A stretch of DNA of 64,000 bases from CAJCIT01 sp963771305 (GTDB taxonomy: Bacteria; Acidobacteriota; Terriglobia; Bryobacterales; Bryobacteraceae), in assembly GCA_963771305.1 (NCBI GenBank), contig CAVYTS010000025.1:62001-126000 (forward strand), written 5' to 3'. Below are positions 60,101 through 64,000 of the stretch, piece after piece. Within the stretch, counting starts at the first letter, position 1; each line of letters starts with the position of its first letter. The notes under the pieces were generated by a model that saw only the letters and a list, made by a program, of their open reading frames with translations, did not search any database and was not told where the DNA came from. Both the position numbers and the translations under genes were made by a program.

Positions 60101-60622
60101 AGCAACCGCGGCTCCCGTTCCGCTTCGGCCACCAGTGCCGGCGATGCCCGGCATGGTACGAATCAGCTCGTAGGGGTCGCGGCCGAACGTGGGTAGTTCC
60201 TGTATGGACTGGCTGGTGATAGTCCCGCTCACAGTGGCGTCAGCCGTCTGCAGCGCTGGAATGGACGCCGCGGTGACTGTTGTGGATGTTTGTATGTCTC
60301 CAGCATGCAGGGTGATGTTCGTGCTTTGCGGCAGGTCGGAAGCCACCTCAACGCTACTTACGGTTCCGACCTGAAATCCAGGGGCATCGACAGTGAGATT
60401 GTAAGTGCCTGCAGGAAGCTGATTGAACCGGTAGAACCCTTGGTCGTTTGCCGTCGTTTCCTGGGTGGCGTTTGTTCCAGTGTTCAAGAGCTTAACGTGA
60501 GCGCCAGGGATTAGGCCACCAGAGGTATCACTAACTGTTCCCTGTAAGCTTGCGCTGAACTGAGCAAAAGCAGCAAATGAAACTACGCAAAGAAGGAGGA
60601 TGAGAACCGACGAGGACTTCAT
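57137..60622 (-). CDS. Oar-like TonB-dependent receptor with carboxypeptidase-regulatory domain
   Basis: A 1161-aa outer-membrane beta-barrel. Signal peptide MKSSSVLILLLCVVSFAAFA; a carboxypeptidase-regulatory-like Ig domain at about 24-110 (SLQGTVSDTSGGLIPGAHVK, GFYRFNQLPAGTYNLTVDAP); a plug (VSGTITSQSIQELPTFGRDP, VYLIDGVNVNSLGWGG, VISSDYNAEDGRGSGAQIKT); and a large barrel closing with aromatic ARFTF, the outer-membrane assembly signal. No clear TonB box. This is the family massively expanded in Solibacter-type acidobacteria, presumed to import oligosaccharides or peptides. It ends 4 bp from the convergent glucoamylase-like gene. Intact. Confidence 0.95.
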   Translation of the reverse strand: MKSSSVLILLLCVVSFAAFAQFSASLQGTVSDTSGGLIPGAHVKLLNTGTNATQETTANDQGFYRFNQLPAGTYNLTVDAPGFQVGTVSSVEVASDLPQSTNITLHAGDIQTSTTVTAASIPALQTADATVSGTITSQSIQELPTFGRDPYELIRTMPGIAGTGGRSGTGAAVALGNTTGPGGSNTSIFQTENQVQISSSGQRVEQNVYLIDGVNVNSLGWGGAAVVTPNSESIQDMTVISSDYNAEDGRGSGAQIKTTTKSGTDEFHGSAVFLYQDPNFNAYNKWGGPSGALPVRVQNNYRQYAGSVGGPIIKNKLFFFASYEGLHNKTTTYGEEWVTTPQYRQLIVHDRPNTTIGKIFSSVNNNPRILQVLNTPTTSCAGLFGANAATSCRDVPGGLDVGSPGPGVGAGDPYYPIPTAPGSTGAGFDGIPDLEYVQYYLPAEQIGNQFNGRVDYSLTSKDLIFGSAYVTHLNSVSADSASGGAPDADIAFKPLNTAVTVAYIHTFGPTMINELRGNFTRFADNGQTDNPGINWGVPRIQVEAYPFGDMQVAGAPQGPDTPAILAQNSYQANDTLTKVWGRHNVRFGGQFRWEQDNDNLLGGTRPLYSFSGLWNLANSAPIYEGIYADAITGGPANAARYFRDHGDALFAQDDWHISPTFTLNLGLRWEYFSPLTESRGQLENIFLAATGPYPLVNAQVRHVDQLWNSNWKNFMPKVGFAYAPAMAQGKVVVRGGFGITYNRQNDNIFANSRENNPDYYNYGLCCGTASPPYSFGSPFANGVIQFNTGTGTAPNSYPANPNLATGVNPISGTPNAIGGGTPPAIEIYGAWPNTPDAYTYLYTFEVQTQLAASLVLTVGYQGALSRHLIRLVNQNFLYPQNVGTQSSYFYAVYIPTPDVNSSYNGMNVHLAKQFSHGFSVNATYTWSKSIDMLSSEGPGFITNQTDPVHAQTQEYGPSDFDSRNRFVASGLWNLPIFPHSKGVMNAIFGGWQLGGILTAYSGFPWTPITGFQNSVAPVTSAATINPTRPVQYFDNANQSDRSSQCFIDGCTFGGTSQTSPIVGTNYFNISYPGPPGIGRNSFRGPGFFATDASLAKRFSLPFINEVASFELRGYAFNIFNQLNLIPFQFGDLDAHVENANFGRPSGALAGRSIELQARFTF

Positions 60623-61008
60623 GAAGCACCACCTGCGTGGTTAGACGGCCTTCCAGACCGCAGTTGTACTCTCGTAGCTTCACCAGCGTTTGCTGCGTGA
60701 TTTGTAAATGATCGAAACGGTCAGTCCTTTTCCTTTTCCGCAGTGATCCGACGCGACAGAATCGATTTAGCCTCTTGCAGAACGCGCTTGCGTTCCGGCG
60801 GCAGGTTGCGGCCAGCCCGATTAATGTGAAAAGACCTTCCGGCGGATGAGTTGAGTCGGTGCTGACGCTTGCCACCCATCTCTTGTTTTGCGATTTGTCG
60901 TTGTTCCGACGAACGGCCATTGATCCAATTGATTGCGCTGGCGACTGCCCCGTTGCTTCACCTGTAGAGTTTAGGTCAGTCGCATTTGATTCCTGGTGGA
61001 AACGCGAG
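60623..61008. other. Leader of the receptor gene, otherwise empty
   Basis: Open frames here are shadows. It contains the receptor promoter region; AGGTGGTG 6 nt before the ATG is the likely ribosome binding site. Confidence 0.45.
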
Positions 61009-61921
61009 CTAGGGAACCAGCAGGATCTTTCCGTGCGTGTCACCGCTTTCGGCCAGTTGGTGGGCATCGGCGGCCTCCGCAAACCTAAAGGTTCGCGAAA
61101 TGGGTATCGTAAACCGCTTGTCGCGCAGATCACTAGCCAATTGATGTAAACGGCTGGCATCCGGGTGAGCCATGAATGCCTCCACACGGACGTTCTTGCC
61201 TTCGGCGGCTTGGGGTATTCCTAAGACTGAGCCAAGTACCCCTCCCGGTTTAAGCTTTGGAATCAGCTTGGCAATGGCCTCCCCATCGACGGTGTCCGCA
61301 ACGGAATCGAGCCCGGGAGGCAGGGAGGCAATTTCACGCTCATCGTCGATCGCAACCACGCGATCGACTCCGAGCGACTCCGCCGCGCTTTTTTGCTTGG
61401 CCCGTACGCCGGCGATTACGTGGGCGCCTCGCTGTTTTGCCACATACACCGCCGTACGCCCCACGCCTCCCAAGGCGCCCGTTACGAGAGCCTTGTCGCC
61501 TCGCTTAAGGGCGAGGTGCCCGGCCAACTGGTCTCCCGTGGTTGCAACGAGAGGATAGGCGCCCGCCTGCAGTACGTCCAGGCCTTGAGGAATGTGGGTC
61601 AAGACATGAGCTCTAGCCGTCAAGAACTCGGCATAGCTTTCTGTCACGAGGCCCATCACCTTTATCGCCAGCCTTGAATGTCGATACATTTCCTCCGACC
61701 TTTACGACCTCTCCGGCGACATCGCGTCCGAGGATGGCAGGGAAGGTTATCGGGAAACGATCTTTTGCCGCTCCACTGCGCATCTTCAAGTCGATCGGGT
61801 TGATGCTTGTCGAAAGCACTCTCACCAAAACCTCGTCTGGCCTTGGCTCTGGCATGGGAGCATCTTCGTATCGCAGTTGGTCGACGCCACCGTAGCCATG
61901 AAGCCGCACTGCCTTCATCAT
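61009..61921 (-). CDS. NADP-dependent quinone oxidoreductase-like (MDR family), one frameshift
   Basis: About 303 aa. The N-terminal GroES-like domain reads MKAVRLHGYGGVDQLRYEDA, VLVRVLSTSINPIDLKMRSG and AILGRDVAGEVVKVGGNV. A frameshift near 61660, between FKAGDK and VMGLVTESYAEF, leads to the Rossmann domain with the nucleotide loop VTGALGGVGRTAVYVAK, DRVVAIDDERE, GGVLGSVLG and FAEAADAHQLAESGDTHGKI. No catalytic zinc ligands are seen, so it is of the zinc-free quinone-oxidoreductase type. It reduces quinones or enones with NADPH. Monocistronic. Confidence 0.87.
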
Positions 61922-62589
61922 CCGCCCCTCCTTTATTCCTCCGATTCAAAATCGAAATGAAGCTGAACTGTCTGAAACCTTGCGCACGAGGTTTTCAAAT
62001 GGTTCGTTCGACGGACTGCGCCGCAGCAGCGCCGCCCGAAGGTTGCACTGAAACGACGTCTCTAGTTGAAGGATAGGTGCGCCGGTTTGAAAACTAAACT
62101 AGGAAAGGCTGCATTCAGCTTGACGGTGGTTCCCCCAGCCTTGAGCTCTGCTGGCGGGCACCGGTTCTCACTCGATTCGAAAGACTCCTGCAACTCTTGC
62201 AGATGGCGGGATGGCGAAGGAGGGAAGACACCTTTCTTTGCCTAGAAATATTTCTAGTAAGCGGGGAGGCTGGGATCGGTTACATTCGTTTTGAGAGCGA
62301 TGTGTCGTTCCAACACACTGCGTGATCGGGGAGTAACTCAGTCGCTCCTGAAGTACGTCCAGGGCATCTAATTCCAGAGTTGCCGGTTCGTTTCGCATTC
62401 ATTAATCACATTGAGACTGGACTCTCTAGTATTCGCTGAAGGGTTGGGCATGGCAGCGTTCCTGAGATTCAAGGCCCAAAGACAGTCGAGAGCGCCGCTG
62501 GGGCTTCAGCGCCCAGGGATAACTGTAAATAAGCGTCCGCAATCCCGCCGCCTCTCCACCTCAAGAATTCTAGTTTCCCAAAAGCAACC
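61922..62589. other. Intergenic stretch, no gene seen
   Basis: A divergent promoter region between the oxidoreductase and the multi-HAMP kinase. Short frames only; GC content dips around 62240-62420. Nothing definable. Confidence 0.45.
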
Positions 62590-64000
62590 ATGAGCGAAGC
62601 AACGGTTCTACCACCCACACGGAAGTCCCAGGGGGTTGCTACGAATGGCGACAGGGATCGCGCCGACTCTAGGGCGCGACGCGTGTCGACGGACAAAGAC
62701 GGAGAGGCGCGTTGGCGGATGATTCTTGGGGCGATGGTGGCTTTCCGTGATGGGGATTTCTCGGCGCGGCTTCCGGTGGATTGGACAGAGACGGAAGGGT
62801 TGATTGCAGAGGCTTTCAATCAGGTGATTGCACAGAAGCAGCGCATTTCGAAGGAAGTCACGCGGCTGAGCGAAACAGTGGGTAAGGAGGGGCGGCTGAA
62901 GCAGCGAATGACACTCCCCGGCTCCATTGGCGGGTGGGCTGCTGAGGCCGACTCGATGAACACGCTCATAGACGATCTGGTGCGGCCCACCACAGAAAGT
63001 GCCAGAACGATTGGCGCGGTCGCGAAGGGCGACCTCGGGCAATCCATGGATCTGGAGGTGGACGGCCGTCCGCTGAAGGGCGAATTCCTACGCTCGGCAA
63101 AACTCGTAAACACGATGATTGAGCAGCTCTCGGTGTTCACGTCGGAAGTTACGCGGGTGGCGCGCGAGGTTGGAACGGAGGGCAAACTCGGCGGACAGGC
63201 GCAGGTGCCCGGCGTGTCGGGAGTCTGGAAGGATCTCACCGACTCTGTCAACCAAATGGCCGGCAATTTGACCGCCCAAGTGCGAAACATTGCGGACGTG
63301 ACCATCGCCGTGGCAAATGGCGACTTGTCAAAGAAGATCACCGTGGACGTACGTGGCGAGATCTTACAGCTGAAAGAGGCCACGAACACGATGGTCGATC
63401 AGCTGCGTTCTTTTGCTTCAGAAGTCACGCGAGTGGCGCGTGAAGTCGGCACAGACGGCAGGCTCGGCGGGCAAGCCGTTGTGCCCGGCGTTGCCGGAAC
63501 GTGGAAAGATCTCACCGACTCCGTCAACGCGATGGCAACCAACCTGACCGCCCAGGTACGAAACATCGCGACGGTGACTACGGCCGTGGCTCGCGGCGAT
63601 CTCTCGCGCAAGATTACGGTGGATGTAAAAGGCGAAATTCTGGAGCTGAAAGAAACCATCAACACAATGGTGGATCAGCTGAACGGATTCTCTTCCGAAG
63701 TGACCCGGGTGGCACGTGAAGTCGGTACTGAGGGAAAGCTGGGCGGTCAGGCCGTGGTGCCCGGCGTTGCGGGTACGTGGAAGGACCTCACAGACTCGGT
63801 GAACTCGATGGCATCGAATCTCACGGGGCAGGTTCGTAACATCGCAGATGTGGCGACGGCCATCGCGAAGGGCGATCTTTCCTCGAAGATCACCGTCGAG
63901 GTAAAGGGTGAAATCCTCGCGCTGAAAAACACGATGAATACGATGGTGGATCAACTCAACGGATTCGCCTCGGAAGTGACGCGTGTGGCGCGCGAGGTTG
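62590..64000 (+). CDS. Multi-HAMP sensor histidine kinase (5' part, runs off the window)
   Basis: Open from ATG 62590 to the window end (470 codons). After a charged N-terminus and a first degenerate HAMP-like unit (GDFSARLPVDWTETEGLIAE), 92-residue modules repeat: SEVTRVAREVGTEGKLGGQ, VPGVSGVWKDLTDSVNQMAG, NLTAQVRNIADVTIAVANGD and LSKKITVDVRGEILQLK. The repeats start near 63141, 63417, 63693 and 63969. This is the poly-HAMP coiled-coil stack of soluble Nik1/DRK1-like hybrid kinases, which sense osmotic or envelope stress. The kinase core and receivers should lie beyond 64000. No membrane segment. Confidence 0.9.
   Translation, partial: MSEATVLPPTRKSQGVATNGDRDRADSRARRVSTDKDGEARWRMILGAMVAFRDGDFSARLPVDWTETEGLIAEAFNQVIAQKQRISKEVTRLSETVGKEGRLKQRMTLPGSIGGWAAEADSMNTLIDDLVRPTTESARTIGAVAKGDLGQSMDLEVDGRPLKGEFLRSAKLVNTMIEQLSVFTSEVTRVAREVGTEGKLGGQAQVPGVSGVWKDLTDSVNQMAGNLTAQVRNIADVTIAVANGDLSKKITVDVRGEILQLKEATNTMVDQLRSFASEVTRVAREVGTDGRLGGQAVVPGVAGTWKDLTDSVNAMATNLTAQVRNIATVTTAVARGDLSRKITVDVKGEILELKETINTMVDQLNGFSSEVTRVAREVGTEGKLGGQAVVPGVAGTWKDLTDSVNSMASNLTGQVRNIADVATAIAKGDLSSKITVEVKGEILALKNTMNTMVDQLNGFASEVTRVAREV

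Overview
The window looks like a chromosomal stretch of an Acidobacteriota bacterium, probably Solibacter/Bryobacter-like. This is inferred from gene families, not from a marker gene: a transmembrane Ser/Thr kinase with a C-terminal TolB/WD40-type propeller, a very large carboxypeptidase-regulatory/TonB-dependent (Oar-like) receptor, GloVer-repeat, DUF4136 and DUF2934 proteins, multi-HAMP and GAF hybrid histidine kinases, and GC-rich coding sequence throughout. The only stable RNA gene I find is tRNA-Thr(TGT).

Layout. 0-6 kb: an ISAzo13-like element, a kinase paralogue split by an ORF-less group II intron-like insert, and an intact group IIC-type intron with its reverse transcriptase. 6-11 kb: a frameshifted OmpA-type envelope protein, a histidine-phosphatase-like protein, an 84-aa unknown, a broken GH18 chitinase and a truncated integrase. 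11-25 kb: accessory/mobile zone with a degenerate array of an unknown gene family, a large serine recombinase interrupted by an IS200/IS605 element, a VapBC module, a lipoprotein, and an IS91-like element that carries a complete three-recombinase RIT element and a tandem duplication. 25-42.6 kb: intact Ser/Thr kinase, an acyltransferase plus NRPS-like (A-T-TE) operon, an M28 peptidase, a decayed LigD ligase, a GloVer protein, tRNA-Thr, an RsbU-type phosphatase, DUF4136 and OmpA proteins, then a LigD phosphoesterase-Ku operon (NHEJ). 42.7-48 kb: a small inverted-repeat-bounded segment at the truncated 5' end of a heavily frameshifted hybrid histidine kinase, a DUF2934 protein and a NarL-type response regulator. 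48-55 kb: a PaoABC-like periplasmic molybdenum aldehyde oxidase operon whose catalytic subunit is split by a 3-kb group II intron. 55-64 kb: SIMPL protein, Tat-exported glucoamylase-like protein, giant TonB-dependent receptor, quinone-oxidoreductase-like protein and the start of a multi-HAMP sensor kinase that runs off the window.

How it fits together. Two histories are superimposed. Real mobile insertions (at least three group II introns or remnants, ISAzo13, IS200/IS605, IS91 and RIT) have split recognisable genes. Separately, many otherwise well-conserved genes carry single-base frameshifts, often in short homopolymers, and two near-identical 720-bp tandem copies differ mainly by one- or two-base indels. 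That pattern suggests long-read consensus errors for a good part of the frameshifts, so the genes called broken by frameshift alone may be intact in the organism. The most unusual pieces are the RIT element with a visible 7-bp crossover core inside the IS91-like transposase, the unknown tandem gene family near 12-13 kb, the A-T-TE plus acyltransferase operon, and the inverted-repeat segment at 42.7-43.1 kb.
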